Positions 22,801-34,342 of a DNA stretch of 64,000 nucleotides are shown here, one piece after another. The first letter of the stretch is position 1. Each line of letters opens with the position of its first letter. Source of the DNA: Aradus depressus (taxonomy: Eukaryota > Arthropoda > Insecta > Hemiptera > Aradidae). The stretch covers positions 11,656,001 through 11,720,000 of the forward strand of contig OY759214.1 in the NCBI GenBank assembly GCA_963662175.1, in the 5' to 3' direction. A program made the position numbers and the translations under genes. The notes beneath the pieces were generated by a model. It did not search any database, had not been told where the DNA came from, and saw only the letters and a list, made by a program, of their open reading frames with translations.

Positions 22801-23149
22801 TATTCTATAAAAGGAAGATTCTGATTGGCAGAAAGAATAATTAACCTAAAAAACACATGTATGTCCCGAAACGTTTGCAATTCCTATTTTTTGAGAAGGC
22901 AAAAAATAAATGGGAAAAGTAATTCTGTGATAATATATTATAATATTCTAAGTTTTATGATACTAAAAAGTGAGAAAAACAGTTAGTGGTTCACCCTCTC
23001 TTCGAGTGAGAATGAACCAGAAAAGTGTAATAACTTTGATTTTCTATATTACAATCTAGTCAGCAGCCAATGTGATAACACGAAAATGGACAGTGGACAT
23101 CTAGTGGAGACAAGTGAGATGCCTTCTTCATTTTTACTTGCCAAAAAAG

Positions 23150-23725
23150 TCACCTCCTTCCAGAGACATCGATGTCAAATGGTCTCTGATAGTAGAAGCA
23201 GTTCGCCGGAGCTTCAGAGAAACAGATACACACTAAACATCACTTCCACACCCACATACTACCGGTATGAGCCACTTCACTCTCCAGACCCCCTAACAGA
23301 CAGACCAAGATGTCTCCCGTCTTACAATTATCAATTGGCGATTAACGACCTAAAAACATTGATTACTTCGCCGTTTGAAAACAAAGAGTGCAACAAAAGA
23401 ATAAAGATGAGCTTCAAAACGACCAACGACTATCGCAAGGAGACAACATTCTCAACTTTGTCAACTCACGACGTCCCACACCCCTGTGTGCAGTTGAGCT
23501 GGAGAACAGCCCATCTACAGAGGACATATTTCAACTGACGCGACTCTACTATAGAGTCGTCAAAGTGGAGCCACACCGACGTTCCAGAAGTGTCGTCTAG
23601 TGAATTGTCAGGCTTTTTGGTACGACTGAACCCCAAGTTTGTGAAGTGCCGGGGAGACTACCAATCCCATACATGCCCCTTCAGACAGAATCTCCCAATT
23701 GCGCCAACTGCATTCAACTGTTCAT
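23150..23725 (+). pseudogene. decayed gag (ORF1) fragment of the jockey-like family
   Basis: Reads AINDLKTLITSPFENKECNK in one frame, then RRPTPLCAVELENSPSTEDI and FQLTRLYYRVVKVEPHRR in another, then a knuckle remnant FVKCRGDYQSHTCP. Each aligns in order with ORF1 of the large element (IKDLKTLTKAPFD, PTPLVAVELENSP, FYTVVQVEPRRR, CVKCAGDHHYTLCP). It is frameshifted and cut off at both ends. Confidence 0.72.
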
Positions 23726-24344
23726 AACCGATTCGATTTACAATGAAAGATAACAAAGTACGAATAAGAGGTAGACCACCTCATTAGCTGACAAGGAGCT
23801 GAGTGAGTGCATCCTTTGAAATGGATCAACACTGTCAGAGGACAGATCATTAGGAACTGTCGTCACATCGAGTGACGTGCCTCCTTCCCATATCTGATGG
23901 CCCTCCATTCTAGCCCAACTAATTACCTTCAGCAAACCCACACTATAACTTAACGTATAAAGCTTTAAAAAAAAATCGATGTCATCGTGGAAGTCAGGGA
24001 TTTTTCATTCCATACATAAAATTTCGCTAAATTGTGTGTGTAAAAGTCCATCGTAATTCATACAATTTTCAGATAAGTAAGTGTACCTTCAATTATTTAT
24101 GGTTTATCCATCACGAGATGGCGACGGAGGTAAGCAGAGAAACTTTTGAGGAAAACTTTTAAGGGGACAAAATTCCCTTTTGGATGGACTTGTTTAAGAG
24201 TTTTTTTGCGACATCCCATTTAGCCACTTTTCGAAAAACAACAAAAAAAAACATTTGAGTTCTCGTCGTAAATATCTTGAACTAGAAAAGTCGTATACCA
24301 CTCAAACAACTCTCATCTTGAAGGAAATGTTACACTTTTTTTTT

Positions 24345-24800
24345 AAAGTGCTGTTTGTCTGTGAATGCGGTAACTCCTAATACAAAGATGGTATCGATAA
24401 CAAGATTTATATATGCATCCAGAACCTCATATGGACGACACAATATTGATTTTCAAACAAATCGACCAAACAAGAGGATTGGGGGAGAGGGAGGGACTTT
24501 ATACAAAAATTCTAATAACTACCGTTGAAATGATTGTATCGACACGAAATTTCATATGTAAATTCAAAATCTCATGAGGACGACACTTATTAATTTTCTG
24601 CTAAATCGGAGGAAGAGAGGAGGGATCAGAGGGAGGGTTCAACTCAAAAACCATAGTAACTGCCGATGTAACGAATGTATCGACAAGAAATTTAGCATGA
24701 AAATTAACGAGTCCCTGTGTAAGTCAACTATTGATTAAAACGGTCAATTGTTCTTAGAGGGAGAGCGGAAACTTAGTTGGTAAATTCGTGCCAATGATTC
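24345..24800 (+). repeat. repeat X copy
   Basis: GTCTGTGAATGCGGTAACTC, three modules with GTATCGACA(C/A)GAAATTT, AACTGCCGATGTAACGAAT, then GGTCAATTGTTCTTAGAGGG. Confidence 0.74.
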
Positions 24801-24809
24801 GACTTTTCT

Positions 24810-25324
24810 TCAGCCCCTCCCCCCCCCGAGATATTTTTTCCTGGTGATTGATCCTTAGGATGCGATATAACTTATTAAACTCACGTTAGCTGCCCGCCCC
24901 CCCCAAAGTTTCATTCTATAAATTTGGTAAAAACAGATAAATTTTTTGTATGAGGGATTGACATTGATTGAAGAGAAACTGGTGGTCGGTCTCCTGTTAA
25001 TACATCATCTGGTACAGCTATGGTAGATCCACTTAGAACAAGGACTGATCCATCAGACTAGACACTAGCTTCATCTGCTCCCTTCTCAACTTGCCTGATT
25101 AACTTTGACGTGTTTAGGGTCTCGTTAGTGTTCTCAGCTTCGTTGCAAAAAAATAAATGTGTTAAAAGAACAAATGTACTGACTGTTATTGTGTTTCTCG
25201 CGGTCTGTCCATAGATATAAGTTGTTTGTTATTCATTCCTAGGCTTTAACAGCTGAATAACCGTATGAACTTTTATTTAGTATTTATAAATAATATATAA
25301 AAAGTCCCCATCATTTGATTGTAA
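24810..25324. other. no gene recognised
   Basis: Two short C runs (CCCCCCCCG near 24,820 and CCCGCCCCCCCC near 24,900) and otherwise unremarkable sequence. Confidence 0.5.
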
Positions 25325-25668
25325 GCATACGATCAAAACGGAGGAGATTAGGAGTGTGTGAGAGCGACTGCGAGCGAGGAGAGAGGAGACAGAGAAAGAA
25401 AGGGGAAGGAAGGAAACAGAGATGAATAGACAGAGAGGAAAAGACGAAGATGGAAGAGATGATGAAATTAGGAGAGTGCAAATGCAGGCGAGGACAGAGA
25501 GAGAGGAGGTAGAGGATGAGTGGAGAAGGGCGGAAATGCAGGAGATGAACGGGACGAAGGAGATAAAGAAAGAGAGAGGGAGGAGATAAAGAAAGAGAGA
25601 GCGAGGAGAGGGGGTGGAAACAGAGATGAAGAAACGGAGAGACGGTGGGGGGGGGGGGGGGGGGGGAG
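25325..25668. repeat. purine (GA)-rich tract ending in 20 G
   Basis: About 340 bp almost entirely A/G on the plus strand (AGAGAGAGGGAGGAGATAAAG repeats), ending in a G run at 25,647-25,666. The open frames across it are low-complexity Pro/Ser/Leu artefacts. Confidence 0.9.
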
Positions 25669-26601
25669 GAGCAATTATAGCGCCTCAAAGAATGTAAAAT
25701 AAATTTCCATAGAAAATAGTTCATAGTAATCTTTAAATTGTAAATTTGAATAGCAACAAAATATAAAATATTTTTCTAATATTGGTAGTTTTTTATTAAA
25801 AACTATAATAAAAATATTGGGTAGATACAGCGACGAGAAATGCAAAACACAGTATCTACTAATTAACATAAGTTCTTTGTATAAAGCATAATAGGTAAAA
25901 TTAAAGAAAACCTTCTATTTAACCTGTTTCTGATAGAAAATTATGAATTCGAGCGTTTAGCGCGAAATTCCTTCAGAAAAACTTTTTTTTTAATGTCTGA
26001 AAAAATCATATAAAAGCGAACAGGGCACGCTATCAAAATTTTTACTACAAACTCCATCAACACGGCAATCCACGTATTCAACAATTAACCACAAATCCGA
26101 CCCGATGCCTTAAGTGGGCATGGGAGAGCGACCTGCTCCAGGACTAGCCTGGACTCCTCTTCGGTTACGTAACTCAGCAGAACAGCCACGCACTCGTTGA
26201 TGGTAAATGTAATGTTGTAGTAATATGCATAAAAAAAAATTACGATGTTATTCTATGTTCGGGCTATCGAACATAAAGTATCTAATCTGTTTATAGTCAC
26301 TAACCTGGCAAAGTAACCTGGTGACCTGTTAGTATTATATAATAAATAACAAAGTAAATAACGAAATGAACAACAGGAAAAAAAGGAACAAAATAGAGAA
26401 CTAAAACATATATACTAGGGATATGGAGAAACAGAAAAAAGGGTTTACAAGGGTGTAACAAAACCAGAGATGAGGGGCGTGTGGCTCAGGTTCACAAGAA
26501 CATTCAGTTTTATAGAGGGTAGAAAGAGAAACAGGACCATTTAGCGTCATTGGGCAAACAGCTAGAAGTATCATCTCAGGACAACTATATAAAATAAAAT
26601 A
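25669..26601. other. no gene recognised
   Basis: AT-rich spacer. The 108-codon minus-strand frame that ends here overlaps a SINE-A fragment and is probably chance. Confidence 0.5.
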
Positions 26602-26774
26602 GCGGGTTTGAACCCCCCCCCACAGTAAAAAATATCTTGAGTATGCCGTCCTTCGGAGAGATATTACGAGATGGTATTCGTTAAAAACCGCTACCCATAC
26701 CAGGATAGGCAAAATTAAGACTCCCACGGTCCAATAGGTAGACTATATAACCTTGTCGTTAAAGCCCGGGCATG
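26602..26774 (+). repeat. SINE-A fragment lacking the A box
   Basis: GCGGGTTTGAACCC B-box remnant, ATGCCGTCCTTCGGA, then TTAAAGCCCGGGCATGAGTG. It abuts the 93-bp tandem repeats. Confidence 0.78.
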
Positions 26775-26782
26775 AGTGACCA

Positions 26783-27041
26783 ACAATGGTCCTACCTTAC
26801 TAGTACAGATCTTTTTGACATTTTCCGCATCTTAATTATAAACAATAGAGTAGATACAAGTAAAGACAACTCTGGGAGATGCCCATCCATAACAATGGTC
26901 CTATATTTTACTAGTATAGTCCTTTTAATTATAATCAATAGAGTAGATACAAGTAAAGACAACTCTGGGAGATGCCCATCCACAACAATGGTCCTATATT
27001 TTACTAGTATAGTCCTTTTAATTATAATCAATAGAGTAGAA
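26783..27041. repeat. 93-bp tandem repeat, about 2.8 copies
   Basis: CAATAGAGTAGATACAAG starts at 26,843 and 26,936, and CAATAGAGTAGA at 27,029, a 93-bp period. The two full units differ at about one position. The first, partial unit is diverged and overlaps the end of a SINE-A fragment. Confidence 0.9.
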
Positions 27042-27737
27042 CAAAGTGAGGAGAACCTTAATTATAAATTATTAATTAAAAACACGCTAGAATAACTGTG
27101 CGGATACACCCCTCGCTGCTATCTTCCCTTTAATTGTTATTATTATTATTCTTTTTTAACGAATTTAATTATCTTAATCCCCTGAAGGATTAACTTTTAA
27201 TTAAAATTTACATTTCATTTCGCGCTTTTTCGGAAGGTAAATAAGTGGAGGAAACGTTCCAAACAATACCCTCCAAAAAATAATAAACTGTAGGTTAAAA
27301 ATAATACATAATAGCAATTTTCTGGAGTTGCATAATCAAGGAGAGTACAGGAAATAACTTTAAAAAAGACATAATACAAAGAGAAAAGGAATAGCGATGG
27401 GACAAAAGGAGTGTGAAACGAAGATGAAGGAAGAGAGAGCAGTGTATAAAAGAAAGACTAACTGAAAACCTTTTAAGACATTCTCGTCTGTGTTGAAGAG
27501 ACGTAGACTTTCGGGGGGAGACACGAAGTACAGGAAGCAATTTGTAGCATCAGAGGCGTAAATATGAGCAACCAGCACTGCAGCTAATCACCATTTTCAT
27601 TTTAGTTTACTTATCTTTACCTTTTTTTTATTTTAGTGGAGAGGACAATAATTCTAAAATTGTAAGAAAAAATCATAAATCCAAAAGTAAATAAAAGACA
27701 GATAAATAAATAAAAAATTGATTTTGTGATTTTTTTT
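27042..27737. other. no gene recognised
   Basis: Two overlapping minus-strand frames of 72-81 codons (27,295-27,578) are hydrophobic and unsupported by splice sites or start context. Confidence 0.5.
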
Positions 27738-28168
27738 TTTACTTTGCCAGCTATACGAAGTATAAGGAAAGTTATGTAATCGGCCAGAAATTCGTTGTTT
27801 AGTTTCATGTTTTTCGACTTTCTGATCCCAAAAATGTGTGTCTGTGAATACGATAACTTCCGATAGAATAAATAGGTATATCAACATTTTGTATGTGTAT
27901 TCAGAACTCCATCAAGACGATATCTATTTATTTTCATCCAAATCGGCCAAAGAGAGGCGGTATTAGGGAGGAGGCTTAACACAGATTCTCTAATAACTGC
28001 CGTTGTAATGAATATATCGAAAAAATTTAATATGATTCAGAAGCCACTCTGTGAGTCCAATATTGAGTTTTAGGCGAAACGATGGATTCGCGTTGAAGAG
28101 TTAGCGAACATTTAATTGATTATTTCGTGCAGTGGAAGTATATAGCCGGTGATTCACCGATGTAATTT
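27738..28168 (+). repeat. repeat X copy
   Basis: CCAGCTATACGAAGTATAAG at the start and GGAAGTATATAGCCGGTGAT, TCACCGATG at the end, with internal modules between. Near full length. Confidence 0.78.
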
Positions 28169-28769
28169 TTTAGTTTACCTATTCATTATCGAAGATGTAT
28201 GTATGTGATGTAGTTCAAAGTTTATATTCAATTTGGGGTTCATCATGTTCTGCTCGAACCAAATATTTACTTTATTTGATGCGTATATTTGAAAAGAGAA
28301 TATTTTCGTTTACGTCTCCTATATTTGTATCTCAAATATGGAACTACTCCATAATGATCATTATCAAGTATTATTATTATCCAAACTATAAATAATAATA
28401 AAAATAACATCCTTTAAAATGCATTGACATGTGTTAGTTAACTTTCGAACAAATGTATTAAATATAAAATCCTCCGTTTAGTATTCTCTACTTATCCGAA
28501 GAGATTTTTGATTAGATCAAAAATATAAACGATATCTTTTAAAATGAACTTAGGCCCCCCCGAAGTAAAGCTGTCTCAATTTTCATTTGATTTCGGTCAA
28601 AGTCTAATCAGATCTAAGTTAGCCCATGTAACATCTACATTACAAACTCAAGTTCATTACTACAATCGTTTTTAAGTTAGAGCGCTCATTAAATACACAC
28701 AGGCAAACATCTCCAGAGGACACCGTTAGCAAAGTGGTAGTCCTTCATGAAGTACTCAGTCTCCCAGTT

Positions 28770-29176
28770 TCCTTAATGAAGTTGAGAATGCTCCCGTGGT
28801 TTTCTGTGATTACATCTTAGCAAATGCTCAGGAAGTGTGCCGCCGTCAGATAGGACTGTCCTTGACTCCCACAGTGTGTAGCGGAGTTGAACGGACCGGG
28901 TCCTGTGAGAACTCCAGTCAGTTGCCGAAGCTCGTTCCTTTTGAGGTTCAGGATCCCATCCTTGGACTCCCCTCCCAGGAACATCTTCGACTGTCTGCAT
29001 GTGGTCTTTTCTCTCCATGTACGCTCCAAAAGATCTTTAGTCCACTTTTTAATTCGGGTATGCCTCCCGAGATATCCTAGTATTGGCTCTGGTCCTATAA
29101 ACCCTCCTTGGCTAGTCGGTCTGCCTCCTCGTTTCCCTGAATCCCCGAGTGTCCGGGAACCCAGTAGAATCCAATG
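28770..29176 (-). pseudogene. RNase H end of a non-LTR retrotransposon (I/R1/LOA-type), decayed
   Basis: The minus strand from about 29,176 reads WVPGHSGIQGNEEADRLAKE, the classic C-terminal block of the RNase H domain in non-LTR elements. KDLLERTWREKTTCRQSKMF and a Leu/Thr-rich tail follow with stops and frameshifts. The jockey element here has no RNase H, so this is a different family. A related copy lies on the plus strand at 35.2 kb. Confidence 0.75.
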
Positions 29177-29465
29177 GCGTGCTTACTGAGTTCAAGATGG
29201 TTTCCGAGGCCTTTAGGTTTTTTATCTGGGAGGTGAAAACACCTTGAGCACACTCTCCTTCGAATGGGACGTTAAGCGAAGGTCCCGAGCCTGCACGATG
29301 TCAGCCGTTAAATACCTCTAACCTATGTGAATAAACCTAGGTATGCTAAATTTAGGACTCCCACAGTAGAGTCTGGCTCATGTCCACCAGAGTGACGAAA
29401 GAGCGCTCTGGTAGTAAGCGATATGACCTCGTAGTTAAAGCCCATGAGTCATAATAACTAACAAA
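29177..29465 (+). repeat. SINE-A copy
   Basis: GCGTGCTTACTGAGTTCAAG head remnant, the body with GGGACGTTAAGCGAAGGTCC, and the tail GAGCGCTCTGGTAGTAAGCG...CCCATGAGTCATAATAAC. It directly abuts the RNase H fragment. Confidence 0.88.
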
Positions 29466-30069
29466 CTAACAGCCAGACAGTATCGCGAAAATTATCAAAA
29501 AGAGATCTTGAAATTCTGTTGCAAAATTCTATCTTAGATTTTTGTAAAATGTCAACACTTCCCTACACTAAAGACATAATAAAACAGAATAAGAGAATAG
29601 AGAACAAATTATAAATAACGTGAGAAATCTATCGATGAGTTTTTAATCTATTATCGAGTTTCAATGTGCGTGGCTTGGCTCCTGGAATGTATGTTGTATG
29701 AGAGAAGAGACCAGACTGTTCATCTGAAGAGAAGGATTTAAGGATAATTCCATTTGGAATGGAACAGAACACAGACTCTGTTAACGTCCTGAATCTTTCA
29801 TAGGAAGGAACAATGGAGGAAAAATCCTGGCATACAAAGAGAACTCCTAATGATATCCCTGCTCAAAGTATAACCTACCCATAATCCCACACTCACACTG
29901 GACTCATGTTTTTTTGTTTTTTTTCTTTATATGAAGATTTATTAAAAAATTGTCAGTGACTCAAAGGCAATGTAATTCCTCAACTCAAATCATTTGTAAT
30001 AGACTAATGTTTTCCCTATCCCTTCAAAAATAAAAATAAATCGGCCGATTTGGCTGAAAATTAATACAT
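29466..30069. other. no gene recognised
   Basis: Spacer without identifiable repeat family. Confidence 0.5.
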
Positions 30070-30302
30070 ATTTTTTTTAATCTAGGAAGTAAAATTACCT
30101 TGATCATGTCGTCCTCCGGATGGGAGATTAAGTGATAAACCGGAGTCTGTGCGTTAAGGTACTCGTTAAAGACCCCTCTATCCTAGGTAACTAAGCGTAG
30201 GTATATAGGGAAAATTTAGGACTACCACTATAGAGTCGGGCATATGTTTACCAGACTGACGAAAGAGCACTCTGATAGCAGGCGATATGACCTCGTAGTT
30301 AG
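30070..30302 (+). repeat. SINE-A body without tRNA head
   Basis: TAATCTAGGAAGTAAAATTACC, GTCGTCCTCCGGATGGGA, GAGCACTCTGATAGCAGGCG and CTCGTAGTTAGG are family landmarks with moderate decay. Confidence 0.8.
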
Positions 30303-30347
30303 GAAATTAGCGGAAAGACGGGGGAAGGGGGGGGGGGGGGGGGGGGG

Positions 30348-32104
30348 ATCATAGGAAGGTGTGGCTCAACTGAAAAACCGTAATAACTGTTGACGTAACG
30401 AATGTATCAAAACGAATTTTGGTATGAAGATTCAGAAGTCTTTAAAAACTGAAAAACATAATTGATTAATTCGCGCTGAGGAAGTATCACTCACTTAAAA
30501 ACAAAACAAATAAACAAATAGTGTGTGCTTGGAACAGACGCCAGAAGTGAAACTTCTGTAGCGTTCGTATTCAGATCAACGGCGACTTTGCAGAAGCGGA
30601 CAGGAACACACCCTCGTAGTTCGATAAAAAACAGATGATATTTTTATTATTATACAGATGAAATTATTAATTTACACAAAAAATATACTGAATAAGTGTT
30701 CACGTTATATATATTTTTCTTATCCTGCATTTTCGAAGGAAAAGAGTGACAAGGGTAAACTTCTTTCGAGATTTTTAAATTTTTTTGTTTTTTCATTCAT
30801 AGATATTATCTATGTTGTACAGAATTTCTCAATTAACTCAACACTTTAGGTGCAAACACTTTCATTTTTTATTGGATTATTTTATTTTTATTCATTCTTT
30901 AATCGGTGCCCTAACAGATTATACACTTTGTTTTCAAAAAAGAACACATTAAACCACTTTTTTGGGAGACGAACTAAAACACTGGTGCGGAGCTGGTCTG
31001 GGAGGTGTTCAGCGCGTCACATAATTTCGTAACTCATTTACCAGCTTAGTCCCCGAAATTAAAAAAACGACTGTAGATATCGTGGCCTCAATACTACAAC
31101 TAGATAACTCGAAAATCGGCATGTATGGGATAATTGTACCATTAGTTAGGTTAGGTTAGGTATCTTTGTTGTGTTAGAAGTAGACAACTCGAAGAAAATA
31201 TGTTAAGAACTTATGTAAAAATGTCAGTAGTTCAATTCGGGTCATTCTACAACGGCTGATTTAAAAAAAAAAAAAAATTAAAATTTCGAGATGTCTAGTT
31301 GTAGTATTAAGGTGACGATATTATAAAATGTCATATGACTTTTTTTTTTTTTTTTTTTTTTTCTTTTGGCTTTATGAACGGTGCATATTAGCATATGACT
31401 TTTATATGACTCAATATTTGGTTCAAAAATTAAATATTATAATCACTTATGGGTAATTATAACTATTTTTAATAAAAAAAGTAAAAATAATTATTTTTAA
31501 TAAGAATACGACCTACAAGGTAATAATTTTCCAAGGGATCATCCGAACCACGTATAGAATTATATATAATTATTCTTCAGGTCACTAACTTATATCTCAG
31601 ACAATGAAGTTTTTTGGTAAATCTCAATTAAAATTTCAAAATAAAAATTGGAGGTCTACTTTATTCACTGAAAGACCCACTCAGGGGCTTCTTGAACCAT
31701 CATTAAAAATTTAACGATTACTTAACATCAACTATTCATTACGGACAAAATTCAGTGTTCGTTAACAATCGTTAAATTTAACGATTCATTAAACAAAGAG
31801 ACTCCTTTTTATTACTTATCCCTGTTTTTCCTCTTCACCACTCCCACATTTACTGTGTAAAAGTTTGTATAAAAACTCTTAGGATTACTGCAGTAATAAC
31901 TTTTTCAATGAACGGAAAAAAAATGGCACATGAATAAGACTTTCCTAATACAACATAATTTTCTTACACCAAGCATTTTATTATAGATCCCCCTTCCGCC
32001 CACTCCATCCCATACTGGCATTGCTGGGCATATGAAAGTAATGTGCTGGCGTCAGCAGTTTTCTTTGTTTCATTCTCCCACCATTCTTATACGAAGAAAA
32101 AGAG
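30348..32104. other. AT-rich spacer
   Basis: Decayed repeat X at 30,350-30,490, a GAAGTGAAACTTCTGTAGCG motif at 30,547, and three TTAGG units at 31,145. The rest is AT-rich with no gene recognised. Confidence 0.5.
31338..31395 (-). repeat. possible SINE-B 3' remnant
   Basis: A 20-base T run followed by ATGAACGGTGCATATTAGC, matching the plus-strand view of the SINE-B end at 59.88-59.92 kb. Confidence 0.5.
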
Positions 32105-32905
32105 GTATTGTCCTCAGGTTATGACTTTAAATATAAAATTTCATGTCGATACATTCATTGCATCGGCAGTTATTTTGGGGTTTTTGCGTTGAACCCCCCT
32201 CTGAATAAGTAATATTTCTTTCTTGTAATAAGAGAGAAACGTAAATATCTTTCACTGACTCAGTGTTGGCCTTGAAATTTATTTTGGAAAATTGTACTAT
32301 TCCTTTCTTCCACTTATAGTTGATGAGTTCTAAATATAAAATCAATATTTGACTTACATAGGGACTTCTGAAACCTCATGCTAAATTTAGTGACCATAAA
32401 TTCATTACATTGGTAGTTAATAGGTTTTTTGAATTGATCCCCTTAACTGCCCCTTCCCTTCAGCCGATATCACTGAAATTTGACAGTGTCCTCATTTGGG
32501 TATTGTACTTTATTTATGAAATTTCATGTCGATACATTCATTACTTCGGCAGTTATTGGTGTTTTTGAGTTGAACCCCACTCTGATCTCCCCCTTCCCTT
32601 CTGTCAATTCCACTGAAAATTAATAAGTGTCGCCCTTATAGGGATTTGAATTCACATTCGAAATTTTGTGTCGAAACATCCATTACAATGGCAGTTATTG
32701 GAGTTTTTGAGTTAAGCCTCTCCCCTAATCCCCCCCTTCCCTTTGGTCGATTTGGTTGAAAAACAATAGGTATCGTCGTTAGAGGGTTCTGGATTCACAT
32801 ATAAAATTTCATGTCGATACATTCATTCTATCGGGAGTTATCGTCGGAAACATAGATGTCGGAAAACATGAAACTCCGCATCAAATTTTTGGGCCAAATT
32901 GAAAT
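32105..32905 (-). repeat. repeat X, long minus-strand copy or two joined copies
   Basis: Five successive TTCATGTCGATACATTCATT-type modules in reverse orientation, with GGCAGTTATT between and ATGTCGGAAAACATGAAACT at the 5' end. More modules than other copies, suggesting module amplification. Confidence 0.74.
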
Positions 32906-32973
32906 GGTGAAAGGTCTGTAGTATCCAGCGGAGATGTACTATTTTGTAGAACTATTTGAGGTATGTTGTCCAA

Positions 32974-33186
32974 CTAACCTTCATCATCCATCGTCTCTTT
33001 ATAAAATATTTGTGTAAAGTACTCGTCCCCCTGTGCATTCTTCAGAATTGTCTGTATGTAAAACACCTCCCCTAGAGTCTGTCTATAGCTCCCCCAGGGA
33101 GGCGTACTCACAGAACCACTGCTGAAGACAGAGGAGGGGGACAGATCCTGTGATGGAGGCTCAACCAACTTTAACGACATAGCCAT
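32974..33186 (-). CDS. candidate first coding exon of an unidentified minus-strand gene
   Basis: An in-frame stop precedes ACAAATGG, a good start context. The frame reads MAMSLKLVEPPSQDLSPSSV, a Ser/Pro stretch, then YRQTLGEVFYIQTILKNAQG, DEYFTQIFYKETMDDEG, and meets a consensus donor GAAG|GTTAGT near 32,978. It is coding-like and not a known repeat here. I do not recognise the family and no partner exon was found. Midasin at this point should read a different sequence, so this is not its next exon. Confidence 0.4.
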   Translation of the reverse strand: MAMSLKLVEPPSQDLSPSSVFSSGSVSTPPWGSYRQTLGEVFYIQTILKNAQGDEYFTQIFYKETMDDEG

Positions 33187-33594
33187 TTGTCATCTAGCTG
33201 GAGCTGGTGTCCCATGGCTGACCTTACCAGCACCCTTCCTTTCAACTAACAATTTATATATTTACTCCATTAATCATCTCGACAATTGCTTTAGACCAAT
33301 TTCAATTATTTACAATAAAGAAAAAGTTTTATTAGTAAAAAATGTTAAATGTCCATATGACACGCCTATTGTTTGGTCAGGTATGCTACAGTCTAATCGC
33401 TCATGAAACGCGAATCATTATTTGCAAATTTCGCATAATTACTATTCATTCAATGTTCAAAAATTTAACACTCGCGACTAGTTATTTTATTCTTTTTTTT
33501 TTCCAGAAATAATCTAACTATTGTTTTCTCATTGTATTATGATCTCAAAATCCCTGAGAATAAATATAACAAAGAATTTTTCTAACTTTTACGT

Positions 33595-34342
33595 TGTCTT
33601 ATTCCACAAAAATATATACATAAAGTTTACCGATTTCGGCTTACGTCATCGTCAGCACAAAGTTCGAAAATGACATTTAAGTTTGCTACGGTTGTCATAT
33701 TTATACAATTCTCAGGTTACCTGAGATTACCTAAGACTGTGACACCTTGACCCCTGGGGAATTCCCTGGGTTAGGGATGGGGGAAGTGTTACCTTAACAT
33801 TTATAAATATTTGAGTTGTCATTCTAATAAAATGAAAAAAATATAATATTAAATTTAAAAAATAAAAAATAAAAATTTTATGGTATAGAAGTATAAAAAA
33901 TGGAAATTGTTTGGAAGGAACAAACTCACGACAAATGCTCACCCCTGCTAACGCCACAAAGTTAATATAATATATTGTGTATTTTCATTATAAAGATTAT
34001 ATGCATTATTATAGTCCTTATTTCTTATATATAATACCTATTCTACTACACAATTTTTATTTTTATTATATAAATTTATTATTATATTTTCTTTATTTTA
34101 TTTTATTATTAACAACTCAAATAATTGTAAATGTTATTTTAAGGTAAGATTCCCCCCCACCCTCCATAAGCCTGGGAATTCCCTAGGGGTCAGGGTGTCA
34201 CAGTCTCAGGTAATTATAGGTAACCTGAGAATTGTATAAATATGACGATAGTAAACTTAAATGTCGCATTCAAAACTTGTGCTGATCATGGCGTAACTCG
34301 AAACCAGTACACATTATGTACATATTTTTGTGGACTTAGACA
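33595..34342. mobile_element. fold-back element with about 190-bp imperfect arms
   Basis: The left arm (33,595-33,790) and right arm (34,148-34,342) are inverted copies. Shared blocks include CACAAAAATAT, GACATTTAAGTTT, TATTTATACAATTCTCAGGT and GACCCCT/GGGAATTCCC. The centre is very AT-rich. A lone related piece lies at 57,930-57,990 (GAATTGTATAAATATGTCAG). Confidence 0.8.

Noticed and set aside
25311..25724. 137-codon Pro/Ser/Leu-rich minus frame over the GA tract.
   Set aside because: Open only because a purine-rich simple repeat lacks stops; no start context or homology.
31143..31160. Three TTAGG units, the arthropod telomere repeat.
   Set aside because: Only about 16 bp. A telomeric or interstitial telomere array would be much longer; AT-rich DNA gives this by chance.
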